DNA of 64,000 bases from Halopenitus sp041821145 (GCF_041821145.1 NZ_JBGUBC010000006.1:1-64000); one strand, 5' to 3'. Shown: positions 43,126 to 52,360, numbered from the stretch's first letter. Program-made: numbers and translations. The notes: generated by a model not told the origin, from the letters alone.

Positions 43126-44453
43126 TCCGCGAGCGCAGCCTGCACCCGCTCGTCGACCGTTCGGTCAATCGCAGCGGCGGCCTCCTCGGGAGTGAGTCCC
43201 TCCTCACTAACGAGGCGGCCAACCGCTTGGAGTCCGAGCTCCTGTCGCGTCTTCGCCGCATCGACGGCGTCCTCGGAGAGTGCGAAGTTACACCACATAC
43301 AGTGCTCGTTGTCTCGGGGCGTTTCACGCTGACACCGCGGACACTGGACCGGACTGATGTCCCCAGCGTCCTCTTCGGGCTCGACTTCGAGACCGTGGAG
43401 CCGGGCGTAGGAGCGTTCCTGACTCTCTTCACCGAATCGGGCCATGTACCGGCGCGTGTGGTCGGAACCACGCTTTCGACCCTGCCGATCTTCGATTCGC
43501 GCCTGACTGTACCCCTGGAGGACGAGCCATCGGGTGTTCGACTTCCGGAAGTTGGTCGGTGTGACCGACTTCGTGACGCCGGCGCGTTCGGCCGCGTCTT
43601 CGAAGTAATCGCGCCAGGTTCGATACGAGGGTCGTTCGTCACTGTTCAGCTTCGACCAGAGGTAGGCATCGTCCCGATCGGGACTACGGTCGTCGGTCAA
43701 CCAGTCCTGAAGATAGGGCAACGAAATCACGAGCGCAACGGATCGCTCGCCGCGCTTTCCATCGACGTGAAGACTGGTCGTGTACTCGCCGTCGAAGACG
43801 TCGCCGACTCGGATATCGAACAGCTCACCGCTACGACAGCCCGCCTCGAACTGGACGGCGATCAGGGCTCGGTCACGCGGGTTGTGACAGGCTTCGAGCA
43901 TCGGGACGACATCCTCCTCCCATCGGAGCAGGTCTCGCTCGGAGGGGACCGGATTGAAATCGTTGCTGGTCGTCGTTGGGATCCACGCCAGACTCTCGGG
44001 TGGTTCGTCCTTCTTCAGCCGGTAGCGACCGAAGGATCGCAGCGCGGTTCGATAGTCCTGGTTCGTGTGCTCGTTCTCGTACTCGCTGTGGATCCAGCGG
44101 ACGAGCGCATCCGCCGCAGCACGGTATTCGAGCGTCAATCCGAGATAGCCCTTCTCGTTGAGGAGCTTCTCGATATCTTCGATATCGTCCACGCCCGCCT
44201 CGTCGGCTTCGTCGTTTTCTTCGAAGTCGGCAACGGAGGGCCACTCGGGAACGATCGCCATTCTTCGAACGTGACGGAGCAGTTTGAGCTGGCGATGGTC
44301 GCCGATCTCCGACTGCATGAGACGCATATTGTCGCTCATCTTGAGGAGATGGCGTCGATCCGCTTCGAGTGGCACCTGACAGGGCTCGTCACCGTTGCCC
44401 TTGAGCCGCGCTCGAAGATCGTCGACGAGTTTGCGCGGGTTGAGATCCGACAT
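43107..44453 (-). CDS. int: tyrosine recombinase/integrase with C-terminal zinc ribbon
   Basis: 448 residues. A SAM-like core-binding region (LRSFGRYRLKKDEPPESLAW) is followed by the catalytic domain: first arginine in GCRSGELFDI, second in PTNFRKSNTRW (the usual His before it is not obvious), and the nucleophile in DHTRRYMARF (Tyr about 336). A zinc ribbon (CPRCQRET ... CMWC) and a helical tail follow. It starts 44 bp inside attR and reads into the provirus. It should catalyse integration and excision at tRNA-Cys. Confidence 0.93.
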   Translation of the reverse strand: MSDLNPRKLVDDLRARLKGNGDEPCQVPLEADRRHLLKMSDNMRLMQSEIGDHRQLKLLRHVRRMAIVPEWPSVADFEENDEADEAGVDDIEDIEKLLNEKGYLGLTLEYRAAADALVRWIHSEYENEHTNQDYRTALRSFGRYRLKKDEPPESLAWIPTTTSNDFNPVPSERDLLRWEEDVVPMLEACHNPRDRALIAVQFEAGCRSGELFDIRVGDVFDGEYTTSLHVDGKRGERSVALVISLPYLQDWLTDDRSPDRDDAYLWSKLNSDERPSYRTWRDYFEDAAERAGVTKSVTPTNFRKSNTRWLVLQGYSQARIEDRQGRKRGSDHTRRYMARFGEESQERSYARLHGLEVEPEEDAGDISPVQCPRCQRETPRDNEHCMWCNFALSEDAVDAAKTRQELGLQAVGRLVSEEGLTPEEAAAAIDRTVDERVQAALADHDGSS

Positions 44454-44496
44454 ACATCAGGGGTCTCACCGTTGGAATATGAGGGTTTGGCTCACT

Positions 44497-44512
44497 TCCG
44501 GCCCTTGGCTTG
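44497..44512 (+). repeat. attR core, right copy of 16-bp direct repeat
   Basis: TCCGGCCCTTGGCTTG is identical to 512-527 and is not part of a tRNA here. It marks the right end of the provirus. The next 235 bp (44513-44747) are host intergenic DNA with a TATA-like TTTTATACG at 44518-44526 and no gene I can support. Confidence 0.92.
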
Positions 44513-44747
44513 AACGATTTTATACGGGTCCCTTCAACTCGAGTGGACAGTCGATGGTGACCCTGCCGCATTGCTTGGCGAAAACGGCACTCCCCGGTGA
44601 GGATCCGTCCGATCGCCGAACGCTCGCTGAATCCGAACGAAACAGATAGTTGGCCGGCCGACGATCGATACACGAACACGATGAGGAATCGGTCAGTAAT
44701 GAGATCACCCGTCCCACCCGCCCCTCGCCAGCGGCTCTCGTGGTAGC

Positions 44748-45554
44748 ATGGCACGTCCGACTCGGGAATCGCTCCCATCGAATCTGACGCTCCACGTGGG
44801 ACACGACGAATCGGTGGTGTCGCGTGTGGACCCCACGCCAGGTATCACGGAACTCGTGCTTGCGCCCGTGGAACTCCACCGGCGAAACATCCAGCGACGA
44901 CTTCGTGAGGCACGAACGCCAAAGGACGGGGTCGAGTTTGTGGATCCGAGCGAGATCGCCATCCGCCTGCTTGGCACTGTGAACGACTCACCGACTGCAC
45001 TCGATCGGATCGACCGACTATCGATGATCCCCGCCGTTCGATCGGCCGACGAGCGGGTTGCCGAGGCGGTCTCCTCTCCCGCCGTGGGATCGGATCCTCG
45101 GGCTCTCGAACAGGCTCGAACCGAACTCGAGAACGTGACTGGCTATCATCCCGAACGGATCGATGCATTTCGAGATGCTGCGAGCGGGCTGGAAACGCCG
45201 ATGGATGCCGATTCGGAGGAACTACTGGACGCTGTGGTGAGCATCGAACGAGCGTTGCGCCAGCACACGCCGAAGTCCGTCTCCGACGTCGAACTCGTTC
45301 GTCGGGCGACACGGCGGCTTCTGGATGCCGACGATGCGATCTGGGAGGCGACGTTTCCGGGGATCGAGCGCGTATCGTTGGTCGGCGTGAGTAGCATTCC
45401 GGCTGCGCACATCGATCTCCTGCATGCGGTGCTGGAACGGACGTCCGTGGAGGTGCACGTTCACTTTCGGAGGGGAACGGGATCGTACCTCGCGCGTCGC
45501 ATCCCGGAGTTACTCGACGTCGCCGATCCGGGAACGGTGGTGTTCGAATCGTGA
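44748..45554 (+). CDS. AddB-like protein, N-terminal half
   Basis: 268 residues. The region TLHVGHDESVVSRVDPTPGI, then ELVLAPVELHRRNIQRRL, occupies the place of the AddB/RecC first helicase-like domain, but no Walker A glycine loop is present. The second half (VELVRRATRRLLDADDAIWE; AAHIDLLHAVLERTSVEVHV) continues the same fold. It is joined to the next gene by a GTGA overlap. I read the two as an AddB split into two polypeptides; this depends on the stronger match of the second part. Confidence 0.65.
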   Translation: MARPTRESLPSNLTLHVGHDESVVSRVDPTPGITELVLAPVELHRRNIQRRLREARTPKDGVEFVDPSEIAIRLLGTVNDSPTALDRIDRLSMIPAVRSADERVAEAVSSPAVGSDPRALEQARTELENVTGYHPERIDAFRDAASGLETPMDADSEELLDAVVSIERALRQHTPKSVSDVELVRRATRRLLDADDAIWEATFPGIERVSLVGVSSIPAAHIDLLHAVLERTSVEVHVHFRRGTGSYLARRIPELLDVADPGTVVFES

Positions 45555-46816
45555 CGTCACCCGACCGTCTCACGCTTTCCGAGCCGCTCGACGACACCGA
45601 TGTCCCGGTCGCGGAGGTCGTGGCCACGACACGTCGAGCGGAAGCACGAAGCGTGATGGCAACCGTCGCTGCCCTCCTGGATCACGATGTTCCCGTACGC
45701 GACGTTGTGGTCGTCGTGCGCGATCTCGACGAGTACGAGGCCCCCCTCCACCGCGCAGCGATACAGTACGGTCTTGCTCCCGTGTTTTGGACCCAGCTTC
45801 GCGTGACACGGACGCGTCCGTACGCGCTCGTCGAGTCGGTGTGTGAGGCGCTCGAATTCGAAGCGATCGACCGGGAAACGCTGTGTCGACCGCTCGAACA
45901 TCGGTGGTGTCCGCCGTCGATGACGTCGGCGAACACGGCGAATACGGGGACGGCGGCCTGGCCGCTCGACCCGAACACGGTTCAGACCGCGATACGGGCG
46001 CTGCCCCGCGGCCCCCGACCACTCGCGGAGTGGCGCGAGGAATTTCAGCGGACCACGGCGATCGACGACCGATTCGTGACGTTCCTGGAGTGGCTCATGG
46101 AACGTCCGGCTCCCACTCCGGAATCGGTCTCGAACGTCCTGGCCGATGTCGTCGAAACGTACGAGGAGTTCGCGATTCCGGTGACGAAGGCGATCGATTC
46201 GCCGGCGCTCATCGAGACGGAACGAGACGCGCGCGCGGTCGTCCGGATGAAGACGCTCGTGGAGCAACTGCCCCACAAATACGCGGATCGGCTCGACGAG
46301 GGAACGATGGACCGGTCGTGGAACGACGTTGCGGAGCTGTGCCAACTGATCGCCACGCAACGCCCGGGTCGGCGAGAACACTCCAACGCTCGGGCCGTCG
46401 ACGTTCTCGAAGCCAATGACATCTGGCTACTGGACGTCCCGTACGTCATCGCGGTTGGACTGATCGACGGGGAGTGGCCCCAGCGGACGGAGAGCGTCGT
46501 CCCCCCGGAGCTTCAGGAGACGATCCTGGCCGGGGACGGTCCGACCGGAATCCTGGCACCGCGGACGGCGTGGACCGACGGTCGGGACCGCGACCAGTTC
46601 GACGACACGGTGCGTGCTGCCGGGAACGGATTGATCGTGACTCGACACACCGAACGTAGCGATGGTGAGGAGCGACGCCCCTCCCAGTTACTCGACGATA
46701 TCGAGGTCGACCCCGTGCTCGACGAGGAGCGGCGACGGCTCGTGGGTCCCGATCGCGAGCTTCCGGACGCGATGGACACGATGCTCGACGGCACGGAGGC
46801 GATCGACGATGGGTGA
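45551..46816 (+). CDS. AddB-like protein, C-terminal half
   Basis: 421 residues from GTG 45551. The start (VAEVVATTRRAEARSVMATV) and VRDVVVVVRDLDEYEAPLHR, then FWTQLRVTRTRPYALVES, are typical of AddB second helicase-like domains. VIAVGLIDGEWPQRTE near 300 equals the conserved GLxxGxxP box. It lacks the C-terminal nuclease and Fe-S cysteines of bacterial AddB. It overlaps addA by 8 bp. Likely a partner that guides the AddA motor, not an enzyme itself. Confidence 0.75.
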   Translation: MTSPDRLTLSEPLDDTDVPVAEVVATTRRAEARSVMATVAALLDHDVPVRDVVVVVRDLDEYEAPLHRAAIQYGLAPVFWTQLRVTRTRPYALVESVCEALEFEAIDRETLCRPLEHRWCPPSMTSANTANTGTAAWPLDPNTVQTAIRALPRGPRPLAEWREEFQRTTAIDDRFVTFLEWLMERPAPTPESVSNVLADVVETYEEFAIPVTKAIDSPALIETERDARAVVRMKTLVEQLPHKYADRLDEGTMDRSWNDVAELCQLIATQRPGRREHSNARAVDVLEANDIWLLDVPYVIAVGLIDGEWPQRTESVVPPELQETILAGDGPTGILAPRTAWTDGRDRDQFDDTVRAAGNGLIVTRHTERSDGEERRPSQLLDDIEVDPVLDEERRRLVGPDRELPDAMDTMLDGTEAIDDG

Positions 46817-49800
46817 GGACGCTCCGATACGGATTCAGCATGCACAACGGGAGATTCGGGACGCGTATTTCCAGCATGAATCGGGTCTGTTCACGCTCGA
46901 TTGTGTTCCCGGCTCCGGCAAGTCCATGGTCGCACACCACGTCGCGGCGGAGGACGTTCTCCGCCGGTACGTCGACGGTGATCCGATGCCCGAACAGCAC
47001 GTCGCCGTCGTCTCGTTCAACCGCAACGAGGCGTCGAGTATCATTCCCGAGGTCTGTGACCGACTGCGAGAGATCGTCGAACACGACCTCGTTCCGGTCG
47101 CGACCGAGATCACGTCCGCCGAGTTGGAGCATCTCATCCACCGCGTCCGACGTGCCCCCTACGTCGGCACTATCGACGGCATCCTTCGCGACGTGGTCGG
47201 TGAGATCGCACACGACGTCGGCTTCGACGGGATACCCGACGTCGGGAACGCGGCCCGGTTACAACGCGTTCATCGGACGTGTTATGCGACGATGCGGGAC
47301 GATCCGGGATTGGCCTCCCGGCTCGACAGGCTGGAGGCGGCATACCCGAGCGAGGAGTACGCGGACGACGTGCGTGAGATGCTTGAAACCGCCGTCTCCC
47401 ACTGCAGGGACCGTCGCATATCGACCGATGAGCTGCGGACCGAACTCGACGAGACCCTCCAGAGCGTGTACGCGGAAGGGCCTCCCGAGTCGTTCGACGA
47501 CGTCATCGCTGCCGTCCACCGCCATGTCGGGTCGGTGGATGCGGACGCGTATGCTCACCTCGATGCGGATGATCGACGGACTGTCGTCGACGCGGACGCC
47601 GGACTCCACGACGAGTGGGCGGCACGTCTCGACGATTTCTGTGTGGTCTTTGATGCGTATCGTCGTGCGTACCGCGAGCGCATTCGCGAGCAGGGCGTCG
47701 TCTCGCACACGGACGTTGCGTTCCTCGTTGACGCGTACTTCGACGGTCGGATCGACGGCATCGATGAGGCACATCGAATCCGGATCCGACGACGGTACCA
47801 CACGCGGATCCGGAGCCTGATCATCGACGAGGCCCAGGACGTCTCGTCCATCCAGCACGCCGCGCTTTCCCATCTCGTTACGCCCGAGACGCGCGTGTTC
47901 TGTTCGGGGGACGTCCTCCAGAGCATCTACTTATGGCGACATGCGGAGCCCACGCTGTTCGAGTCTGCGACGGCGGACGGGACGTATCTCGGGATCGACT
48001 GGGACGTCCACGAGAATCGGACTGCGACGACGACCTATCGATGTCTCCCCGACGTTGCCGACGCGATAAATCGGATCGCAAAGCCCGTTCTCACGGATCC
48101 CGCCCGCGGTGATCTCGGCGAGTTGGACGTAACGTATCCTGGACTCGAAGCCGCCCGGGACGCGACCGAGGAGACGAGCGTCCACGTCGCCGCCTTCGAG
48201 AGCGCAAGTGTCGACCCCGACTCGTTCGCGTGGATCAACCCACACGAGGGGCGGGGGGAGGCGACCGTCGTCGCGACGTTCCTTTCAAAGGGACTCGCCG
48301 ACGGCACGTTCACAGACGAGAACGATGAGCCGATCGGAATCACCGTGCTGTTCCGATGGTCCTCGAAGATGGAGGCGTACGAGGAGGCTTTTGCCGAGGA
48401 GGGCCTCAGCGTGCGTAACGCGAGCGAGAACCTCTTCGACTGTCCGGTCGTTGAGACGGTTCTCGACGTCTGTGAGTGGCTGGTCTCTCCCGCGGATCCC
48501 GAACATCTGTCCGATCTCGTTACCGACTCCAAACTCGGACTTTCCTCCCTCGTCGACGACTTCGAGACTCACCAGTGGAACCTCGATCTCGTCCTCGACG
48601 AGTGTGACCTCACGGACGCACACCATCAGACGCTTGCCGGGCTTTGCGACCTCCGTGAGCGGCGCGATCGGTTTTCATTCCATCCCGCGTCGACGTCCTT
48701 GGAGGACGTCATCGATGTGCTTGCGCTCCGGGCGGACCCATACGATCGCTTTCCCGATGTCGACCCCGCACGGCGTGTCGCCAACCTCGACGCTCTCATC
48801 GCGACGCTCGAGGAATGGGAATCAGACGAACACCACTCCCCACGTGAGGTGATCGACCTTCTCGAGCCCTTCAGGGAGACCCCACGAACGGGACCGAACC
48901 AGCCAAGCACCGCCGAGATGGACCACGACGTCGAGTTCCGAACGGTTCACGACGCAAAAGGCGATCAGGATGACGTCGTCGTGATCGCAAATCCCGGATT
49001 CGACCTCCGGTCGCACGGCCCGCACGCCAACCGACTCCTCACACGAGGCACTCTTGCGGGACTTGCACCGCCGACGGACGCCGACGTTCCGACCGATATT
49101 TCGATTCCACCGTTCGGCGGCGGTATCTACGATCCATCGGACACGCGCACCCGCGACGTCGGGCTTCGATGGGCGACTGCCCACTGGCGCGACGTCGTCG
49201 CGGAGTCGTCGGATCGGGCTGCCCTCGTCGGTCCCGACCGTCTCCAACGGGCTGCAGCCACCGATCGGGCCGAAGCGTGGCGACTACTGTACGTCGCCAT
49301 AACTCGTGTACGGGATCATCTCGTCGTCCCGCTCCCACGGTCGCTTCCCGACGACGGTCGCCCCCGGGATCGGTGGCTCGATGCGCTCCGCGATGGCCTC
49401 GCGTTCGACGGTGACGAGACCGGCGCATACGCCGTCGATGGCGGCCCCGATTCGAGCGACGGTGGGTTCGACGTCGGCGTCAACGACGTCGATCTGCTCG
49501 CCACACGGGAGCCTCCCCGGGCGTCTCATCCGTCCGATGTCGCGGTCACGCCGCCCCGTCGTGACGAACTGGCTCCGTGGGTCCCTCGGTTCGTAAACCC
49601 GAGTACGATGTATCCGCTTACCGAGGATCCCGACGGCTTCGTTCTTGATCACCTTCTCGGGAGGTCGTTACACACCGAGACGAACGACGTCCCGGACGAT
49701 CTTCCCCTGTCGTTCGATGGGCTGGCCCCCGAGGACGTCGGGACCTGCATCCACGAGGTACTCACAACGCTCGTCGAGCGCGACGTGGCCGCGGACGCCT

Positions 49801-50300
49801 TATGCGAGGGAACCGACGAGGTCCGTCATGCCTTCGACGTGACGATCCACGAACATGCGCCGGGTATCGACGACGCGGAACGTGAGGCCCTGTTCGTCTT
49901 CTTCCGGCGGGGGGTCCTCGACGAGTTCCTCGCCTCCGACCTCTGGAAACGGATCGAGCGCGCCGAGACGGTCGCCGTCGAGCGGCCGATCGATGGGCTC
50001 GTCACCGTCGGTGACGTCGAGATCGAGGTTCACGGTGAGGTCGACTTCGTCATCGACTCTCCCTCGGGTGAGCGACACGTCACCGACGTGAAGATCGCCT
50101 TGACCGAACCGACCCCGGAGACGCGACGGCGGTACGAGCTCCAGGTGGCAGCGTATGCATACCTCTTCGAGCGGGAGGCGACGTCGACGGTCCCGGTGTC
50201 GCGAACGATCGAGACGTTCGGCGTCGAACGCGAGACCATCGTCTCCTCGTGGCCGCCGGCAGTCGTCGAGCATCGACTCGCCACGCTTCTCGACGAGTGA
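46809..50300 (+). CDS. AddA-like UvrD helicase with PD-(D/E)XK nuclease
   Basis: 1163 residues from ATG 46809. SF1A helicase motifs: Walker A CVPGSGKS (33-40), IIDEAQDVSS near 338, TTTYRCLPDVADAINR, VHDAKGDQDDVVVIANPG, and motif VI RLLYVAITRVRDH near 825. The C-terminal nuclease has the RecB-like start GTCIHEVL, then GEVDFVID, DVKI and QVAAYAYL (about 1075-1120). It probably processes double-strand DNA ends for recombination or degrades foreign DNA, together with the two AddB halves. Confidence 0.9.
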   Translation: MGEDAPIRIQHAQREIRDAYFQHESGLFTLDCVPGSGKSMVAHHVAAEDVLRRYVDGDPMPEQHVAVVSFNRNEASSIIPEVCDRLREIVEHDLVPVATEITSAELEHLIHRVRRAPYVGTIDGILRDVVGEIAHDVGFDGIPDVGNAARLQRVHRTCYATMRDDPGLASRLDRLEAAYPSEEYADDVREMLETAVSHCRDRRISTDELRTELDETLQSVYAEGPPESFDDVIAAVHRHVGSVDADAYAHLDADDRRTVVDADAGLHDEWAARLDDFCVVFDAYRRAYRERIREQGVVSHTDVAFLVDAYFDGRIDGIDEAHRIRIRRRYHTRIRSLIIDEAQDVSSIQHAALSHLVTPETRVFCSGDVLQSIYLWRHAEPTLFESATADGTYLGIDWDVHENRTATTTYRCLPDVADAINRIAKPVLTDPARGDLGELDVTYPGLEAARDATEETSVHVAAFESASVDPDSFAWINPHEGRGEATVVATFLSKGLADGTFTDENDEPIGITVLFRWSSKMEAYEEAFAEEGLSVRNASENLFDCPVVETVLDVCEWLVSPADPEHLSDLVTDSKLGLSSLVDDFETHQWNLDLVLDECDLTDAHHQTLAGLCDLRERRDRFSFHPASTSLEDVIDVLALRADPYDRFPDVDPARRVANLDALIATLEEWESDEHHSPREVIDLLEPFRETPRTGPNQPSTAEMDHDVEFRTVHDAKGDQDDVVVIANPGFDLRSHGPHANRLLTRGTLAGLAPPTDADVPTDISIPPFGGGIYDPSDTRTRDVGLRWATAHWRDVVAESSDRAALVGPDRLQRAAATDRAEAWRLLYVAITRVRDHLVVPLPRSLPDDGRPRDRWLDALRDGLAFDGDETGAYAVDGGPDSSDGGFDVGVNDVDLLATREPPRASHPSDVAVTPPRRDELAPWVPRFVNPSTMYPLTEDPDGFVLDHLLGRSLHTETNDVPDDLPLSFDGLAPEDVGTCIHEVLTTLVERDVAADALCEGTDEVRHAFDVTIHEHAPGIDDAEREALFVFFRRGVLDEFLASDLWKRIERAETVAVERPIDGLVTVGDVEIEVHGEVDFVIDSPSGERHVTDVKIALTEPTPETRRRYELQVAAYAYLFEREATSTVPVSRTIETFGVERETIVSSWPPAVVEHRLATLLDE

Positions 50301-50392
50301 TTCTCGGGCGTGAGTTCCCATCGGCGTCGGCGCTCAGTTACATCGTTGGTTCGCTCAAATCACATCGCCAGTGCGTAGACGGAAGGTAACGG

Positions 50393-50397
50393 TTATA
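50393..50397 (+). promoter_or_regulatory. TATA box of membrane protein gene
   Basis: GTTATACGG has TTATA centred 27 bp before the ATG at 50422, indicating a leaderless transcript. Confidence 0.65.
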
Positions 50398-50421
50398 CGG
50401 ACGGTGACCCATGCTCGAATC

Positions 50422-51273
50422 ATGCAACGACGCGCTGTAACCGTGTACGTCGCGCTCCTTCTCGTCGTTGGTGCGGCGGCCGGTGGACTCGTGGCGACGG
50501 CCGATTCGCCGGAGGTCTCGTTTGACGACCCCGAGTTCGAGGGCGGTGCGGGCGACTCCTTCGAACATGGGGGCCAGACCTATACCGTCGCCGACGTGAC
50601 TGAGACCGTCGAGGAGGGCGGCCACGGTGCCGAGACGGTGTCGCTGTCGGCAACGGTGGAGTGGGAGGAAACCGTCGAGGAGTCGGCCGAGTGGGCCAAC
50701 GACTCCACGGTAACCTACGAGGAGAACGACTGGCGGGTCGTCATCGAGGGCGAGGACCCGAACGCCGTCACCCTCCGTAAGGTGCTCGACCGCCAGGCGA
50801 TCCTCGAGAACGATTCGGCAGCCGACAACGAGACGATCGATCGGGACGGTGAGGAGTTCGTCGTCGTCACGGACGAGGACGACGACGCAACCCTCGTTCC
50901 CGCCGACGAGTACTTCCCGACGCCGGAGGAACGGCGTATCGAGGAAGGCGAGACCATCGTCTACGATGGCCACGATGCCACGGTCACGAACGTGTCCGCG
51001 AGTGCGGCGCTCCTCGAGTGGGAAGCGACCCAGACGATGTCCTCCGAGTTGACGCCACAGAGTCAAGTCACCCTCGGTGGCACCAACTTCGTCGCGATCT
51101 TCCCCGACAGCGAGACGGTCGTCCTCTCCAGCGATATTGACTCCTTCGAGGCCCAGCAGGCGGAAATCGACCAGTTCGAACAGCGGATGTCGGGACTGAC
51201 ACGCGTGGCGTGGATCATCGGTGCGACCGTGTTGATGCTGATCGCGTTCGCATTCCTCCCCTCGCGCTACTGA
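50422..51273 (+). CDS. bitopic membrane protein with acidic outer domain
   Basis: 283 residues from ATG 50422. An N-terminal helix (VYVALLLVVGAAAGGLVATA) could be signal or anchor. A long acidic domain rich in Asp, Glu and Thr follows, then a C-terminal helix (VAWIIGATVLMLIAFAFL). The middle has two similar strand regions (TYTVADVTETVEEGG; TIVYDGHDATVTNVS). Function unknown; most likely exposed at the cell surface. Confidence 0.78.
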   Translation: MQRRAVTVYVALLLVVGAAAGGLVATADSPEVSFDDPEFEGGAGDSFEHGGQTYTVADVTETVEEGGHGAETVSLSATVEWEETVEESAEWANDSTVTYEENDWRVVIEGEDPNAVTLRKVLDRQAILENDSAADNETIDRDGEEFVVVTDEDDDATLVPADEYFPTPEERRIEEGETIVYDGHDATVTNVSASAALLEWEATQTMSSELTPQSQVTLGGTNFVAIFPDSETVVLSSDIDSFEAQQAEIDQFEQRMSGLTRVAWIIGATVLMLIAFAFLPSRY

Positions 51274-51310
51274 GACGGTCGGGTGCGGCCGCCGACTTTT
51301 ACCCGCCGTA

Positions 51311-51601
51311 TCACCGCAGAAGTGCCACTACGGCTGTGACTGCGAGCCCGACGACGAGCGCGATGCCGGTAACGAATGCCCCGATTCGTGGGAACGCCAT
51401 CCACAGCGCGATGAAAAACGAGAACGCGAACGCAAGCAGGATCACGAGGAAGATTCCGCGTGATGGGTTTTGTACTGCCGCGACGAACACCCGCTGTGGC
51501 AGGGTGAGATCGTCGAGGCGGAGATCGGCGTTCGTGCTCGCGTGGTCACCTGTCTCCCCGTCACCCCCGTCGTCTCCGTCGGCGTCCTCGTGATCCGTCA
51601 C
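51311..51601 (-). CDS. small acidic-headed membrane protein
   Basis: 96 residues from GTG 51601; the frame is open further upstream through the crcB gene but that part is a shadow. An acidic head (HEDADGDDGGDGETGDHAST) is followed by a basic-hydrophobic region and two membrane helices (IFLVILLAFAFSFFIALWMA; ITGIALVVGLAVTAVVALL-like). Family unknown. Same strand as the fluoride channel genes. Confidence 0.6.
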   Translation of the reverse strand: MTDHEDADGDDGGDGETGDHASTNADLRLDDLTLPQRVFVAAVQNPSRGIFLVILLAFAFSFFIALWMAFPRIGAFVTGIALVVGLAVTAVVALLR

Positions 51602-51644
51602 GTCCGTCGGTAGGAGCTTCGAGCCCCTATTGCTTTCGACCCCC

Positions 51645-51995
51645 TCACGCCGGAACGACCGCCGCGAGGTATCCGCCGAGGAGGAACGCGCCGATCGACG
51701 CCACGAGGGTCCCGATGGCGTACCCCGCCGCATCGATGGGACGCTCTTCGGCCCGCTGGACGGTCTCGAGCGCGAATGACGAGAACGTGGTAAACGATCC
51801 ACAGACACCGACTCCGGCCGCAAGCGCGATGTTCTCCCCGACGGACGCAGCGAGGACCGCACCGAGCACGAGGCTCCCGACCACGTTGACGATGAGCAAC
51901 GATCGCCGTGCGAGCCGACCGACTGCATAACGGGCCGTCGCTCCGATCGCGCCACCGGCTGCGACGATCACCACTCCCGTCGCGTCGAGGGTCAT
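51645..51995 (-). CDS. crcB: CrcB/Fluc fluoride channel subunit
   Basis: 116 residues, four membrane helices. Family motifs: GGAIGATARYAVGR, NVVGSLVLG, and GSFTTFSSF, which carries the phenylalanine box of the fluoride pore. Fluc channels export toxic fluoride as dual-topology dimers. It overlaps the upstream paralogue by 4 bp; the pair probably forms a heterodimer with opposite subunit orientation. Confidence 0.93.
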   Translation of the reverse strand: MTLDATGVVIVAAGGAIGATARYAVGRLARRSLLIVNVVGSLVLGAVLAASVGENIALAAGVGVCGSFTTFSSFALETVQRAEERPIDAAGYAIGTLVASIGAFLLGGYLAAVVPA

Positions 51996-52360
51996 CGACG
52001 ACCTCCGATCGCCAGTCCCGCCACCGCAGCCAGGAACCCGCCGGCGTAGCTTGCCGTGACGTATCCCGCGGCACCGGTCGGCTCAGCCGAGACGGCATCC
52101 GAGACGAACGTGCTGTAGGTCGTAAACGAGGAGAGGAATCCGATTCCGGCAAACAGCATGATCCGTCGATCGAGCAACCGTGCCGTGATGAGGGCGAGCA
52201 CGAATGCGCCGACGACGTTCACCGTGAGCGTGCCCACGATGGGTCCGACGATCAGTTCGATCCCGTACCGTGCGCTCGCCCCGAGTGCGCCGCCCGTGGC
52301 GACCAACAGCACATCGCGTCCGTGGTGAACGGCCGACTGAACGTTCGCGATTCCGGTCAT
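51992..52360 (-). CDS. crcB: CrcB/Fluc fluoride channel subunit (paralogue)
   Basis: 122 residues, four membrane helices, with GGALGASARYGIEL, NVVGAFVLA and SSFTTYSTF. It starts the two-gene crcB operon. Differences between the paralogues in the charged residues at the helix ends would set their opposite membrane orientation. No fluoride riboswitch was recognised upstream. Confidence 0.93.
   Translation of the reverse strand: MTGIANVQSAVHHGRDVLLVATGGALGASARYGIELIVGPIVGTLTVNVVGAFVLALITARLLDRRIMLFAGIGFLSSFTTYSTFVSDAVSAEPTGAAGYVTASYAGGFLAAVAGLAIGGRR

Larger units (their letters stand above)
512..44512. mobile_element. complete contractile-tailed haloarchaeal provirus in tRNA-Cys
   Basis: The element is bounded by the 16-bp direct repeat and carries an integrase next to the right repeat. 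It has a full head and contractile-tail gene set in canonical order: TerS, TerL, portal, gpF, protease/scaffold, capsid, connectors, sheath, tube, chaperone, tape measure, baseplate, fibres. It also has a PrimPol-helicase, an Orc1/Cdc6 protein and an envelope-modification cargo module. All structural frames are open with no obvious decay. The integrated length is 43,985 bp counted from repeat to repeat. Whether it can be induced cannot be judged from sequence. Confidence 0.94.

Noticed and set aside
43122..44513. 463-codon open frame on the + strand opposite the integrase
   Set aside because: It is the antisense of the integrase gene, which has clear catalytic motifs; the + protein has no recognisable fold. 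GC-rich haloarchaeal genes often leave an open antisense frame.
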